Shown one piece after another: positions 36,860-46,652 of a stretch of DNA of 64,000 bases. The notes under the pieces are model-generated. The model was not told where the DNA came from and ran no database searches. It worked only from the letters and a program-made list of their open reading frames with translations. The translations under genes and the position numbers were made by a program. Position 1 is the stretch's first letter. Every line of letters begins with the position of its first letter. The DNA comes from Rivularia sp. PCC 7116 (GTDB lineage: Bacteria; Cyanobacteriota; Cyanobacteriia; Cyanobacteriales; Nostocaceae). The stretch spans positions 8,341,001 through 8,405,000 of the forward strand of contig NC_019678.1 of NCBI RefSeq assembly GCF_000316665.1, in the 5' to 3' direction.

Positions 36860-38059
36860 ATGAATAAGTCAAAAACAAACTTTTATCAAAGAGTAAAACA
36901 GGCTTTATCTTATTTATCAATAGGAATATATAGCAGCATTGTTTCTGTAAGCATGACTTATTCTGCTAACGCTCAAACTTATTCTGATATAAACGGTCAT
37001 TGGGCAGAAGAATGCATTCAAAATCTGAGCGCCCAAGGAATTTTATCGGGATATTCAAGCGGTATTTTTCGACCTAATAATGTAGTTAGCCGCGCCGAAT
37101 ATGCTGCGATGATAACAAAAGCTTTTCCTTATATTAGGGCAACACGTCCAGCCATGATTTTTAACGACGTTTCATCTATTCATTGGGCTAAAGAAGCTAT
37201 TAATAATGCTTACACAAAACGATTTCTTTCTGGCTATCCCAATCAAGTTTTTAATCCCACTCGAAAAGTTACTCGTGTCGAAGCGTTTGTAGCTTTAGCA
37301 ACTGGTTTAAATTATTCGGTTCCTTCTTTCCCAAATCAAATTTTGAATGCTATTTATGATGATTCAAATCGGATTCCAGAGTATGCAAGAGGATTTATTG
37401 CCGCAGCTACACAACAAGGAATTCTTATTACTTCCCCTAAGCCTCGGTTTAAGAAAAGATTGATTAGTCCATCCCAACCTGTTACAAGAGGACAAATAGC
37501 GGCTGCTTTATGTCAAGTTAAACAATTACCCGGTGTTGCCAATGAATATGTGGTTAAACCTAACAATAACTCAGTCCAAAAACAACCTGATGATGTGCCG
37601 ATTAATTTAGGACAAACCTGCACAAACAAAGCCATAGGTTATACAGTTAGTTACCCCCTAGGATGGCAAACTAATTCTGGGGATGTTCTAAAATATTGTC
37701 AGGTATTTGATTTCCGCTCGATTCAACTGCGAGAAAGAAGCGAAGATTTTGATGAAGCAGTGTACTTTGACTTGGAGAAAGTCCCATTTGAGCGAATTGT
37801 AAACGCACGAAGCCAAGGTTTACGGGTAATTTCACGTCAGGAGACAACAGTAGGCGATCGCCGCGCTGTAGTTACAGAAACTGAATCTACAGGTATGACA
37901 CTTTTACCCAAAGGAATACGTTCTTATAAATATCTCATAGATTTTAACGATAAGACTTTGGTTGTGGTTACTTATGAGGTGAAAAGTCAAAACTATCCAA
38001 GAAATAAAAAAGTTGTTGATAAAATGATTGAAAGCATTAAGTTCTCAAATTCTAATTAG
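36860..38059 (+). CDS. SLH-domain exported protein
   Basis: 399 residues. Signal peptide to about residue 39 (SANA-QTYSD). Three SLH repeats at about 40-95 (YSDINGHWAEECI), 100-155 (FNDVSSIHWAKEAI) and 165-225 attach it to the cell wall. The C-terminal part (about 250-399, CTNKAIGYTVSYPLGWQTN to MIESIKFS) is a small alpha/beta domain like that in PsbP-type or other exported cyanobacterial proteins. Probably a wall-anchored binding protein. Confidence 0.78.
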   Translation: MNKSKTNFYQRVKQALSYLSIGIYSSIVSVSMTYSANAQTYSDINGHWAEECIQNLSAQGILSGYSSGIFRPNNVVSRAEYAAMITKAFPYIRATRPAMIFNDVSSIHWAKEAINNAYTKRFLSGYPNQVFNPTRKVTRVEAFVALATGLNYSVPSFPNQILNAIYDDSNRIPEYARGFIAAATQQGILITSPKPRFKKRLISPSQPVTRGQIAAALCQVKQLPGVANEYVVKPNNNSVQKQPDDVPINLGQTCTNKAIGYTVSYPLGWQTNSGDVLKYCQVFDFRSIQLRERSEDFDEAVYFDLEKVPFERIVNARSQGLRVISRQETTVGDRRAVVTETESTGMTLLPKGIRSYKYLIDFNDKTLVVVTYEVKSQNYPRNKKVVDKMIESIKFSNSN

Positions 38060-38089
38060 AAAAATAATTCAGACTACATCGCAAAACAA

Positions 38090-40342
38090 TCACTGACGAA
38101 TCGGAATCTCAATAATAAATTTAGTACCTTTTCCTAATTCAGAATCGCATAAAATTTTTCCTTGATGAATTTCGACAATAATTTGATAGCTAATCGATAA
38201 GCCTAATCCCGTACCTTTCCCAACTGGTTTAGTAGTAAAAAATGGGTTAAATATATTCTTACGAACTTCTTCCTTGATTCCCGTACCGTTATCAGCGATA
38301 CAAATTCTGACCCAATTTCCATCTATAACTAGTGTTGAAATAGAAATGTTCGCAGTTTTATCGGATGTTTCTAAGGTACTTAATGCATCAATTGCATTCC
38401 CCAAGATATTCATGAAAACTTGATTCAGTTTTCCTGCATAACATTCAACTAAAGGAATTTGGGCATAATCTTTATTTACTTTAATCTCAGATTGAGTAGA
38501 ATGATTTTTTAGACGATGCTGTAAAATTAGTAAAGTATTATCAATTCCTTCGTGAATATCAACTTGTTTATATTCCGCTTCATTCAGACGCGAAAAACTC
38601 CGTAGCGATTTCACAATTTCTCGAATCCTAACGGTGCCTATGTTCATAGATGCAACTATTTTGATGGAATCTTCTTTGATGAATTCTAAATCAATTTCAT
38701 CTATTTTATCTTGTAGTAATTCTGGCGTTTCAGGATAATATTCTTGATAGAATGCAACTAATTCTAATAAATTTTTAATATAAGTCTGAACATATTCAAT
38801 ATTTGCATGAATGAAATTAACCGGATTATTAATTTCATGTGCTACACCTGCAACTGTTTGTCCGAGCGCAGACATTTTCTCGGCTTGTAACATTTGTGCT
38901 TGAGTATTTCGCAAACTAACTAGAGTATTTTGTAACTCTTGAGTACGTTCTTCGACTTTATTTTCTAGCTCAATATTGGCATTTTCTAGGCTACTAAAAG
39001 TTGTCTTTAACTGAGTTGCCATTATATTAAATGAAGTGGCAAGTCTACCGATTTCGTCTTCTCGGTTTAATTCTAGATTTATATCTAATGTGCCTGCTGA
39101 AATATCATCAGCAACCGCAATCAACTCATTTAAAGGTGTAGCAATTTCTTTATGTAAAACTAAAAATAATAATACAATTTCAATAATTAAAGATACAATT
39201 GCTGCGATAAAAATAAATTTAATTGTTCCAACAGCAAAATTTGAGAGTAGTGATTTAGGATAAACTGTAACAAAATACCAATCCGTACCTTTAAGACGAG
39301 AGAACCCTAAATATGTCTTATCTTTTATATTTTCAAGCACACCAACATTATTGTTTTGTTGCTTAATAATTTCAAAAGTATGTTTCAATGCTTGGTTATT
39401 TAGTTCCTGGATACTTAATTTTCCCTGCGCTTCCATGATTTCTTTCATATATTGAGGATGCGCGATTAAACGACCATCTTTATGAAAAATTAGATTGTAA
39501 GTTCCTGGTAATTTATCATTTATAGTATTCTTCATTAAATCGGAGAGTACAATATCTTGACCAGCAACACCGATGAGATTATTTTTACTATCATAAGCTG
39601 GATTTAAAGCAGAAACCATCCAATCATTTGCAGTAGCATCATAATACAACCCAGTCAAAACTGATTTTCTTTCCCGATTGTGTTTTGCATCCGCAGTGTA
39701 ATAGTATTCTTCTTGATTTATGTTCAAGTCCGGCTTAGCTTGCATACCCCAAGGCATTTCTTTCCGATAGACTACCAAAGAGTTATTGGGAGTAATAAAA
39801 TATGTGTATGCAAAACGATTATTCCATGCATGACCATAGCTATTAACTGTTTTATAAGCGGTAAGTAAAAGTTGTTTATGCTTATCATCAATTATGATCT
39901 TTTTACCCACAAAAGAACTAGGAAAATTAACTGTATCAAATTCCTCTATAGGTCGTTCTTGAGGAAAATTTCTGATTGTTCCATCATTCCAATTAAAATA
40001 AATACGGTCAAATTCGGCGTTTAAATCTTTTGTTATTGGTTGCTTAATTTGTTGTAAAATATTTTCGCTCAAAAGTTTTACATTATCTTGAGATAATTGG
40101 AAAATAAAACTTTCCCGCTCCCCTCTTTGAGTAATATATTTGTCGAGTTGTTGCTTTGTCTGAACTTCCAAATTTGACATTATGTGAAAATAGCTAATTA
40201 TTGTAGAAATCAAGACTACAATAGTTATCCGTAAAGCCATATTTAAAAGAATCTTCCGTGTAAGAGAAGATTTATTTATTGATTGCGAGCAACTTTCAAA
40301 AACAGATTTAGGAAGCAAGCGCTGGATAAAATTAGCAGGCAT
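38090..40342 (-). CDS. dCache-HAMP sensor histidine kinase
   Basis: 750 residues. Transmembrane helices at about 31-50 and 368-395 enclose a periplasmic double-Cache sensor ([32 protein letters not shown], then [11 protein letters not shown]). HAMP at about 395-450, coiled coil, then His[21 protein letters not shown] with His502. HATPase motifs are [18 protein letters not shown] and [10 protein letters not shown]. Cache sensors bind small molecules such as amino acids or carboxylates outside the cell. No response regulator is adjacent, so the partner is unknown; the HK half is closely related to that of 8758-10407. Confidence 0.88.
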   Translation of the reverse strand: MPANFIQRLLPKSVFESCSQSINKSSLTRKILLNMALRITIVVLISTIISYFHIMSNLEVQTKQQLDKYITQRGERESFIFQLSQDNVKLLSENILQQIKQPITKDLNAEFDRIYFNWNDGTIRNFPQERPIEEFDTVNFPSSFVGKKIIIDDKHKQLLLTAYKTVNSYGHAWNNRFAYTYFITPNNSLVVYRKEMPWGMQAKPDLNINQEEYYYTADAKHNRERKSVLTGLYYDATANDWMVSALNPAYDSKNNLIGVAGQDIVLSDLMKNTINDKLPGTYNLIFHKDGRLIAHPQYMKEIMEAQGKLSIQELNNQALKHTFEIIKQQNNNVGVLENIKDKTYLGFSRLKGTDWYFVTVYPKSLLSNFAVGTIKFIFIAAIVSLIIEIVLLFLVLHKEIATPLNELIAVADDISAGTLDINLELNREDEIGRLATSFNIMATQLKTTFSSLENANIELENKVEERTQELQNTLVSLRNTQAQMLQAEKMSALGQTVAGVAHEINNPVNFIHANIEYVQTYIKNLLELVAFYQEYYPETPELLQDKIDEIDLEFIKEDSIKIVASMNIGTVRIREIVKSLRSFSRLNEAEYKQVDIHEGIDNTLLILQHRLKNHSTQSEIKVNKDYAQIPLVECYAGKLNQVFMNILGNAIDALSTLETSDKTANISISTLVIDGNWVRICIADNGTGIKEEVRKNIFNPFFTTKPVGKGTGLGLSISYQIIVEIHQGKILCDSELGKGTKFIIEIPIRQ

Positions 40343-40550
40343 TATCGCAACTCAATACAAGATTTATTATTTAACATACCCAAATTGACTGTTAAAACTT
40401 GCTTCTAATTTTGGTTAGCTGAAAGTTGCATCCAGCCCTATTCAAATCAGGTATAATAACAATATCTAAAGATTTGCAGTAAAGCCGCAAACTGCTTACT
40501 ACAAACAATAATTATTTGGTCGCTGTTGACTAATAACTTTTTATTTAAAA

Positions 40551-40624
40551 CGGGTGCGGCAGGACTCGAACCTGCGACCGACTGCTTAGAAGGCAGTTGC
40601 TCTATCCAGCTGAGCTACGCACCC
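40551..40624 (-). tRNA. tRNA-Arg (anticodon UCU)
   Basis: 74 bases on the minus strand, 5' end at 40624. Acceptor arms GGGTGCG and CGCACCC pair fully, with G as discriminator. D arm (GCTCAGCTGGATAGAGC), anticodon stem ACTGC/GCAGT with loop CTTCTAA, and T arm GCAGG-TTCGAGT-CCTGC are all present. Anticodon TCT at 40588-40590. CCA is not encoded. Confidence 0.95.
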
Positions 40625-40888
40625 AAACAAATATTTAACTTGTTCACAAGTTAGCTAATGTATTATATCAGTGTTCTGAATAAAAAGCAATGGAATATTG
40701 TGATGTTTTAGATAACTCGGGATAAAATGTAATTTGATTGACTATAAAGTTACATGAAAATCCGGACAGAGGGGGTATTCAGAAGGTATATTGTGTTGTC
40801 GTAAGTAAAAGCGTCAATTATTACCTAGACAGTTATTATATCTCCCATATATTAAAAGTTGCCTCGGTGAGGAGTTATCTAAAATTTC

Positions 40889-41548
40889 ATGTTTATTTTA
40901 AAAAGGCAAGACGTTGAAATATCAAGTATCGTACACCCTAAGCGCGACCAACAGGTTCCCGTTCTGAATTATCAAGGACAAACTTTTCGGTTGATTAGCT
41001 TATTTAAAGCTAGCGAGGAAGAGAAAGCTAGAGCTTTGTGGCGAGAATTAACGGATAACAGGGGCAAAGCCTGCGTATTGTTGGAAGAAGAACAACGCTT
41101 TAGTGTTTGGGGAAAAATTCGTTTAGATCAATTTGACAGCGAAGCAAGCACTCAAGGTAATAATAAAGTTTTGACAGTTGCCAGTATTTTATTACTGCAA
41201 GCAGTGTATATGGATATTGAAGAATTTCTTGGTGCAAAGCAAGCGAGTTCATTTAAAAAAGAAATTTCTAAGATATTGAGCCAGTGGCAGTTCCCCGCTG
41301 CTTCTTCACCAAATGCGATTGACTATTTATTGAGTATAAATCCTTTGGAACCGATTGAAATTCCCTTCTGGCAAGAAGATTATGTAATTGTATTCTTGGA
41401 GGATTTACACAGATTGGGTAAAGCTTATTTTGGTAGTTCCGATTTTGCCCATCAGGTAATGGATACTTTGCAAGATATGTCTGTGGCTGAAAGAACCATA
41501 TTTATGAATTGGCTCAAAGATTCTTCACTGAGTAAACTGTGGCATTAG
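40889..41548 (+). CDS. Conserved cyanobacterial protein of unknown function
   Basis: 219 residues, soluble. N-terminal beta-rich part (about 1-85, FRLISLFKASEEEKARALWRELTDNRGKACVLLEE) and an all-helical C-terminal part (about 90-219). No catalytic motif recognised. It precedes two other uncharacterised genes on the same strand. Confidence 0.6.
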   Translation: MFILKRQDVEISSIVHPKRDQQVPVLNYQGQTFRLISLFKASEEEKARALWRELTDNRGKACVLLEEEQRFSVWGKIRLDQFDSEASTQGNNKVLTVASILLLQAVYMDIEEFLGAKQASSFKKEISKILSQWQFPAASSPNAIDYLLSINPLEPIEIPFWQEDYVIVFLEDLHRLGKAYFGSSDFAHQVMDTLQDMSVAERTIFMNWLKDSSLSKLWH

Positions 41549-41661
41549 CACATAAGGATTTTTATGCAGTTAAGATTGTGTAGGTTTGTAAGGTTGAATA
41601 CACTCCGGCTTAATGGGAGTTTATCTTACGTACACAATCTATAAGCCAAAAATGAACGATT

Positions 41662-42576
41662 ATGCATAAATACGGTAAATTACCAATGAGTAATATTTAC
41701 GGGAAGTCCTCCGATTCAAAATCATGGTTCACAACTCAAAACATCATGCTTGCTAGTATTGCTTGGGGTGTTTTGGCTCTACTTTATTTTTTACTTTTTA
41801 GTGCTGAGGTTCCAGGTGCAGATGGTAAATTAGAACGTGCTAGTTGGTACATTACTGGGACAAATATTTTTGAAGGTCTAGCCTACTTGGGTGCGGGAGT
41901 TTTGTGTTTAAGAAATTGGCGCAGTCGCCAAATTGTCAGCGGAAGAAACGTTTGGCTGCTATTCGGTATAGGTATGCTGTCTTATTGTTTGGGAGGAATA
42001 ATTTTTGGATATATAGAAATCATCTTGAAACAAGACCCATCTCCTTCTGTTGCCGATATATTTTTTGTAGTGACTTATCTGTTCGTTGGCATCGGCATGA
42101 TTTTAGCGGTAGCTTCAAGACGAATCAATTTGGAGGCATGGCAGTGGATAATTGTATTAGCGATCGCTGCTTTTGGTAGCGCTTTGGCATGGCTGATTAG
42201 CCAACAAGATCCCACTGCCCCGGCAGTCGCAGCAGAAGCAGTTCCTGCATGGAAACAACAAGCCAGCACAATTTTAAATTGGCTTTACGTAGTCAGCGAC
42301 GTATTACTATTAATTATTGCTACGAGTCTGCTACTAGCTTTCTGGGGCGGACGGGCTTCTTTGCCTTGGCAAATGATTGCAGTTGCGACGTTTTCGCTCT
42401 ACATTGCAGATATATGGGCTAAATGGGCTGAAAATAGAGTCGCCAATTATCAAAGTGGAGGCATATTAGAAGTAGGTTGGGTATTGAGTGGAGTTTTATT
42501 CGGTATGGGCGCAGCCTTAGAGTATGAAGCTTCATCAAAACGTTCGCGAAGAGAACGCGGACGCAAGCGAACTTAA
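41662..42576 (+). CDS. Multi-span membrane protein (7-8 helices)
   Basis: 304 residues with about seven or eight hydrophobic helices between 27 and 285 and a basic tail (KRSRRERGRKRT). The layout resembles the membrane sensor part found in front of some cyanobacterial signalling proteins, here without an output domain. An alternative ATG eight codons in (41686) is possible. The downstream HTH gene starts 31 bases later, so the two may work together. Confidence 0.6.
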   Translation: MHKYGKLPMSNIYGKSSDSKSWFTTQNIMLASIAWGVLALLYFLLFSAEVPGADGKLERASWYITGTNIFEGLAYLGAGVLCLRNWRSRQIVSGRNVWLLFGIGMLSYCLGGIIFGYIEIILKQDPSPSVADIFFVVTYLFVGIGMILAVASRRINLEAWQWIIVLAIAAFGSALAWLISQQDPTAPAVAAEAVPAWKQQASTILNWLYVVSDVLLLIIATSLLLAFWGGRASLPWQMIAVATFSLYIADIWAKWAENRVANYQSGGILEVGWVLSGVLFGMGAALEYEASSKRSRRERGRKRT

Positions 42577-42606
42577 AAACAACAAAGTTGGGGGTCTACA
42601 TTTATC

Positions 42607-43683
42607 GTGAGAAAACTAACAGAATCTGACAAAAAAGAAATTCTCAAGTTGTATCGAGAAAGTGCCGAAACTACTTCTACTTTGGCAGAGCGTTACGGTG
42701 TGAGTAATTCTACTATCAGCCGCTTACTCAAAAGTACTTTGCCAGAAGACGAGTATGAATATTTGGTTTCTCTCAAGCGTGCAGCTAGAACCCCTGAAGG
42801 TAGGGCACAAGTCAGCTACGAGAATATTCCTTCTTTTGAAGAAACTAACGCAGAAAGCGAAGAGAAGGAGGAATTAACATTCGAGCCCGAACCCGAACCT
42901 CAAGAAATATCCGTAGAGAAACAACAGGAGGAGGAAGAAGAAGAGGACGAAGAAAAAGAAGTTGTTGTCACAAAGCAACCCATACTCAGAAAGGTTACTA
43001 AGCAAACCGAAGCACCTAGAAGAGTAAAACGGCGTTCTTCTGCACCAACTTCAACACCTTCTCAAAAGCCTTTTCCAGTTGCCGAACAATTGGAATTGCT
43101 TGAAGAAAAGCGCAAGGAAGTTAAAACTATTCCCGATCCTCCTCAACTCAGAAGTATCCCCAGTCCCATATTAGATAATGACCGTACAGAAGCCAGAGTC
43201 ATAGCGGAAATGTTTGGCGAGGAAATCGATGATGATTCCGATGATTTGGAAGATTTAGACGATTTACTCGAAGACGATGATTATGATGATAACGAAGACG
43301 AAGACGACGAAGACGACTTCGAGCCGCCTACACGTTTTGTTCCTAGAAGAAGAAGTAACGAACCTTTAGTTCAAGTTCTACCTTTATCGGCTGCTCCTTT
43401 ACCTAGAACCTGCTATATAGTCATCGATAGAGCCGCTGAACTCATCACTCGTCCGCTCAGGGAATTTGGCGACTTAGGAGAAATTCCTAACCTAGAAACC
43501 CAAGAAACAACTTTGCCCGTTTTCGATAATCATCGAGTCGCAAAACGCTTTTCCTCAAAACGCGATCGCGTCATCAAAGTACCCGATAGCAAAGTGCTAC
43601 ACAAAGCTCGTTATCAACTACAAGCCAAAGGTATTACTCGATTGTTGATTGATGGACAAGTATATTCATTATCTTCCGTTTGA
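42607..43683 (+). CDS. HTH protein with long acidic middle
   Basis: 358 residues with a GTG start. Residues 1-55 (VRKLTESDKKEILKLY, TLAERYGVSNSTISRLLKS) form a transposase/resolvase-like helix-turn-helix. The middle has two very acidic tracts (Glu-rich near 105-120 and Asp-rich near 205-240) interrupted by a basic KRRSS segment. The C-terminal part (about 260-358) is a compact domain with RTCYIVIDRAAELITRPL and ARYQLQAKGITRLLIDGQVYSLSSV. It is not a transposase: no DDE residues follow. Probably a DNA-binding regulator of a cyanobacterium-specific family. Confidence 0.65.
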   Translation: MRKLTESDKKEILKLYRESAETTSTLAERYGVSNSTISRLLKSTLPEDEYEYLVSLKRAARTPEGRAQVSYENIPSFEETNAESEEKEELTFEPEPEPQEISVEKQQEEEEEEDEEKEVVVTKQPILRKVTKQTEAPRRVKRRSSAPTSTPSQKPFPVAEQLELLEEKRKEVKTIPDPPQLRSIPSPILDNDRTEARVIAEMFGEEIDDDSDDLEDLDDLLEDDDYDDNEDEDDEDDFEPPTRFVPRRRSNEPLVQVLPLSAAPLPRTCYIVIDRAAELITRPLREFGDLGEIPNLETQETTLPVFDNHRVAKRFSSKRDRVIKVPDSKVLHKARYQLQAKGITRLLIDGQVYSLSSV

Positions 43684-43785
43684 TTAACTGTCATTAGTTA
43701 GTAGTTAGTAGTTAGTAGCTAGTAATAAGTAATTAGTAGTTATTAGCTAGTAATTATTAGTTAGTAATTAGTAACTAATTCCGCA
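43684..43785. repeat. STRR tract (TTAGTAG type)
   Basis: About thirteen degenerate TTAGTAG/TTAGTAA heptamers in tandem between the HTH gene and cutA. No spacers, so not CRISPR. Confidence 0.8.
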
Positions 43786-43844
43786 TTTATCGCTATCGAC
43801 GACAGATTATTTTTACTGGTGTCCATCTACTTTTTTCTAATTTT

Positions 43845-44168
43845 ATGGATAGCTTTACCGATTACGGTATCGTATTAGTGACAACTGGTTCTCAAAAAGA
43901 AGCAGAACAAATTGCTAATGTGTTAGTGGAGGCTAATCTAGCTGCATGTGTTAGCTTCAGCCCCATCAGTTCAATTTACACTTGGCAAGGAAAAGTCCAT
44001 AACGACCAAGAATGGCAACTCTTTATTAAAACCGATTTAAGCAGATTTCCGACTTTAGAAGCAAAAATACTCGAGCTTCACTCCTACGAAGTACCCGAAA
44101 TTATTGCCATTCCCATTCTTAAAGGTCATCAACCTTACTTGCAGTGGATTGCACAGCAAGTCAGTTAG
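43845..44168 (+). CDS. cutA: Divalent-cation tolerance protein CutA
   Basis: 107 residues, standard length. IVLVTTGSQKEAEQIANVLVEANLAACV, the SSIYTWQGKV strand, WQLFIKTDLSRFPTLEAKILELHSYEVPEIIAIPI are all CutA signature blocks. CutA is a trimeric small cytosolic protein linked to copper tolerance. The start ATG follows the STRR region by 60 bases. Confidence 0.93.
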   Translation: MDSFTDYGIVLVTTGSQKEAEQIANVLVEANLAACVSFSPISSIYTWQGKVHNDQEWQLFIKTDLSRFPTLEAKILELHSYEVPEIIAIPILKGHQPYLQWIAQQVS

Positions 44169-44177
44169 CAATAAATA

Positions 44178-44214
44178 GTACGGTGTGTTGCTAGCTATCC
44201 GTAACGCACCAATA
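44178..44214. repeat. GTGTGTTGCT/GTAACGCAC hairpin repeat
   Basis: A small member of the GGTGTGTTA...TAACGCACC repeat family also seen at 47188-47262 and 59275-59350; lies just after cutA and may end its transcript. Confidence 0.5.
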
Positions 44215-44289
44215 GAAATGAGTTAATTCCCAGCTTTATGATTACCTCTTGCACACTCCCTTCCCGGTGCAAAATTACCTAAATTATTG

Positions 44290-44362
44290 AGAGAGAGAGT
44301 GAAAGAAGGAGTGAGTGAGGGAGAAATTCTTATAGGTAATCTTAGAGCGTGATGGGAGTAAG
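44290..44362. repeat. Dispersed repeat, copy B (inverted relative to 7110-7175)
   Basis: Reverse complement shares ctctaagatt, cct and aatttctccctcactc with 7110-7175. Confidence 0.5.
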
Positions 44363-44401
44363 ATCGGGTGGTTACAGAAAAAGGAACTTTTATAATTAAT
44401 T

Positions 44402-45361
44402 TTAGGGCGCGGGAGGGGAGCAACCAAAAACCGCTATATCAAAACGCTCGGCTAATTTCATAATGTCTTGTTTGCGAGCAATTTGTTCAATCCATTCCTC
44501 TGGGATGTTATCAACACCATAATAAATTCCCGCCAAACCCCCTGTGACAGTTGCGGTTGTGTCCGTATCCCCACCCAAATTCACTGCCTTTAATACTGCT
44601 TCTGAGTAGGAAGAACTATTTAATAAACACCACAAAGATGCTTCCAGGGTATGTATTACGTAGCCGCCAGATTGAATTTCGTCTACAAATAAATTAGCAA
44701 TATCCCCGCTAAAAACTCTATCAAAATGGGAAATTTCACCGGTGTATTCCGACGACGAATAAATTGTTTGTATTTTTCTTAATCCTTGTTCATAAGCTTG
44801 TTGTGGTTTATCCCCTTCCAATAAATACATTGCAATGCTTACGTAAATTCCACAAGCCATTTGCGATCTAAGATGGGCGTGAGTAATGCAAGAAACTTGG
44901 TGTGTACGAGAAATTAATTCTGGAAAAGCTAATGTTTTATAACAGTAAGCCATAGGTAAAATTCTCATCAAAGAACCATTACCGTTACTATTTTCGCTTT
45001 TACCTCCAGCTTTTAAAGGCGGAACACCTCGCTGAAAATCAGCAATTGCTAAAAACGTCGTATTGCCAATATCAAAAACTTCTCCGCTAGCAGTCCAATA
45101 ACCTTCGTGATACCACCGGTAAAAAGAGTTAGCAATATCATGAAGCGAAAATCCTTCACAAAGACATTCCGCCAAACAAAAGGTTAAAGAACTATCATCA
45201 GACCAAGTCCCCGCAGGTACATCCCAGGTTCCATAACCCAACATTGATATTACGGGAGACTTGATTCTTTCAGTTCGACTTGTGAATTCTACAGGTACGC
45301 CTAAAGCGTCTCCAACAGACAAGCCTAGTAAACCAGATGCTGATTTTGAAATCTTTATCAT
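44402..45361 (-). CDS. ADP-ribosylglycohydrolase family protein
   Basis: 319 residues. LLGLSVGDALGVPVEF at the N-terminus, TWSDDSSLTFCLAECL with the Asp pair of metal site one, NGNGSLMRILPMAYCY, and NLGGDTDTTATVTGGLAGIYYG with the Asp residues of metal site two: the full DraG/ARH motif set. It should remove ADP-ribose from a protein or nucleic acid target using Mg or Mn. Target unknown. It is one of two ADP-ribose-related proteins in the window, with the macro-domain fusion 10 kb away. Confidence 0.9.
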   Translation of the reverse strand: MIKISKSASGLLGLSVGDALGVPVEFTSRTERIKSPVISMLGYGTWDVPAGTWSDDSSLTFCLAECLCEGFSLHDIANSFYRWYHEGYWTASGEVFDIGNTTFLAIADFQRGVPPLKAGGKSENSNGNGSLMRILPMAYCYKTLAFPELISRTHQVSCITHAHLRSQMACGIYVSIAMYLLEGDKPQQAYEQGLRKIQTIYSSSEYTGEISHFDRVFSGDIANLFVDEIQSGGYVIHTLEASLWCLLNSSSYSEAVLKAVNLGGDTDTTATVTGGLAGIYYGVDNIPEEWIEQIARKQDIMKLAERFDIAVFGCSPPAP

Positions 45362-45611
45362 AAATTTATTCTACTAAAGATAATTACATATGTACTTAAT
45401 ATGAGCTTTATAAATAGGTGCAAATCTAGTAAGTAAAAATATTATTTATCAATCGAGAGAAGTATTTCAAAAAAAAATTAATCATATTTTTTAATACTTT
45501 TAATTCAAACTGATGACAGATGTATCTTAAGTGTACTACAAGTCATATTATTAACAAGAAAGCAATTCATATTAATAATAATTACTTAAGAAGAATTCAA
45601 GGAGAATTTTA

Positions 45612-46094
45612 ATGAATATATCTGTTTTGACAAAGGCTTTACCAGCAATATTGGGATTGACTTTAGTTGCACCTATCCATAAGGTAGCAGCCCAGACTCC
45701 GAATGCGTTACCGGTAGCTGCAAGACCTGCTAGAGGGGAAAGTAATTATGATTTCCAAATGAGACTTGGTTACGCAGCATCTCAGAGAGAAGATTATGCT
45801 ACTGCTTTAATTCGCTTCAGAAATGCTTTGTATTTACGTCCAAAGGACCGTAACGCTACTATTGCCTACTACAACATGTTAGATATTTTGGATGGCAATA
45901 AGCCAGAGAGCAAAGACACTGCGAAATCTGCTTATGACCGCTATATGCGGATTGGTTATTCCGCAACCGATAATCAGGATTATCAAACCGCTTTAATTAA
46001 TTTCCGTAGAGCTTTAAACGCACGACCAAATGACCCCTATGCAGCACAAGCCCTTCGCAATGTTCGTACATATATTCAACGAGGAAATCAATAA
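45612..46094 (+). CDS. Exported TPR-repeat protein
   Basis: 160 residues. Signal peptide to about residue 28 (KVAAQ). Two TPR-like units: YDFQMRLGYAASQREDYATALIRFRNALYLRPKD and a near copy YDRYMRIGYSATDNQDYQ then ALINFRRALNARPND, showing internal duplication. Probably a periplasmic scaffold or assembly protein. AGGAG at 45600-45604 precedes the ATG. Confidence 0.75.
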   Translation: MNISVLTKALPAILGLTLVAPIHKVAAQTPNALPVAARPARGESNYDFQMRLGYAASQREDYATALIRFRNALYLRPKDRNATIAYYNMLDILDGNKPESKDTAKSAYDRYMRIGYSATDNQDYQTALINFRRALNARPNDPYAAQALRNVRTYIQRGNQ

Positions 46095-46111
46095 GTCATA
46101 AATTGTTTTAT

Positions 46112-46133
46112 TAGGACGGAATTTCCCGTCCTA
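46112..46133 (+). terminator. Hairpin after the TPR gene
   Basis: Perfect 8-bp stem TAGGACGG (46112-46119) / CCGTCCTA (46126-46133) 17 bases after the stop codon; the T-run after it is weak. Confidence 0.55.
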
Positions 46134-46454
46134 TTACGATTTTATACATTCACTTTGTTTCGTGTATTGAAAACAACCTTTCTTTTTATTTTTTGCTGCT
46201 TTTAGCGCTTTAACTCAAACTACAGCGCAACTGCGTCAATTATCTTGAATTTTAGTCCTAAATTCCTTTTTGGTTAACATTGGCTTCCATTTGTGGAATC
46301 GCATACAGTTACCAAGCACAAAATAAAAAACAACAAATTCATTCAATTAACTATTTTGCTTAAGACAATTATCTACTAAGTCAAACACAATTCAAGCAAG
46401 AGAACAGATAGTTCGACCAATTTAAACCTATGCTTCTAAGTGCAAATTCTGATG

Positions 46455-46483
46455 TTGATAGCTAAAAAAGTTAATAATATAAC
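46455..46483 (+). promoter_or_regulatory. Sigma-70-type promoter of the candidate small RNA
   Basis: TTGATA (46455-46460), 17-base spacer, TATAAC (46478-46483). A start site near 46490 would follow. No gene starts downstream before the terminator at 46554. Confidence 0.6.
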
Positions 46484-46489
46484 AATACA

Positions 46490-46579
46490 CGCCTGTGACT
46501 GTGAATGTGGTTTGTCCCACATTTGTCACTGTTGCTGATTGTTGGGAAGATGTAAACACCCCGAGCAGGGGTGTTTTTT
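46490..46579 (+). ncRNA. Candidate small RNA (about 90 nt)
   Basis: The segment between a good promoter and a strong intrinsic terminator has no ORF of note. It opens with a two-part hairpin: outer stem GTGAC (46495-46499) / GTCAC (46525-46529) and inner stem AATGTGG (46504-46510) / CCACATT (46517-46523). An unpaired linker TGTTGCTGATTGTTGGG follows, then the terminator. This is the layout of a base-pairing regulatory RNA. It does not carry the Yfr1 or Yfr2 consensus boxes I know, and I cannot assign it to a named family. Confidence 0.55.
46554..46579 (+). terminator. Intrinsic terminator
   Basis: Stem AACACCCC (46555-46562) / GGGGTGTT (46568-46575), 5-base loop, T-run 46574-46579. It cannot serve the TPR gene well (460 bases away, with its own hairpin), so it most likely ends the small RNA. 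Confidence 0.85.
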
Positions 46580-46652
46580 CTTATCTGTTTTTGAAGTATT
46601 TTTTTATAAAATTAATTATCTTCTGTAAGTCTTAGAAAAAGAATTTTAGAGA

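Larger units (their letters stand above)
46134..46652. other. Gene-free interval holding a candidate small RNA
   Basis: No protein-coding signal. The last third contains a promoter, a long hairpin and an intrinsic terminator (46455-46579), described separately. The first part is plain AT-rich DNA. Confidence 0.5.

Noticed and set aside
43684-43785. Heptamer array that could be mistaken for CRISPR
   Set aside because: Units are 7 bases with no spacers; the same holds for 2648-2692, 21104-21165 and 56948-56986.
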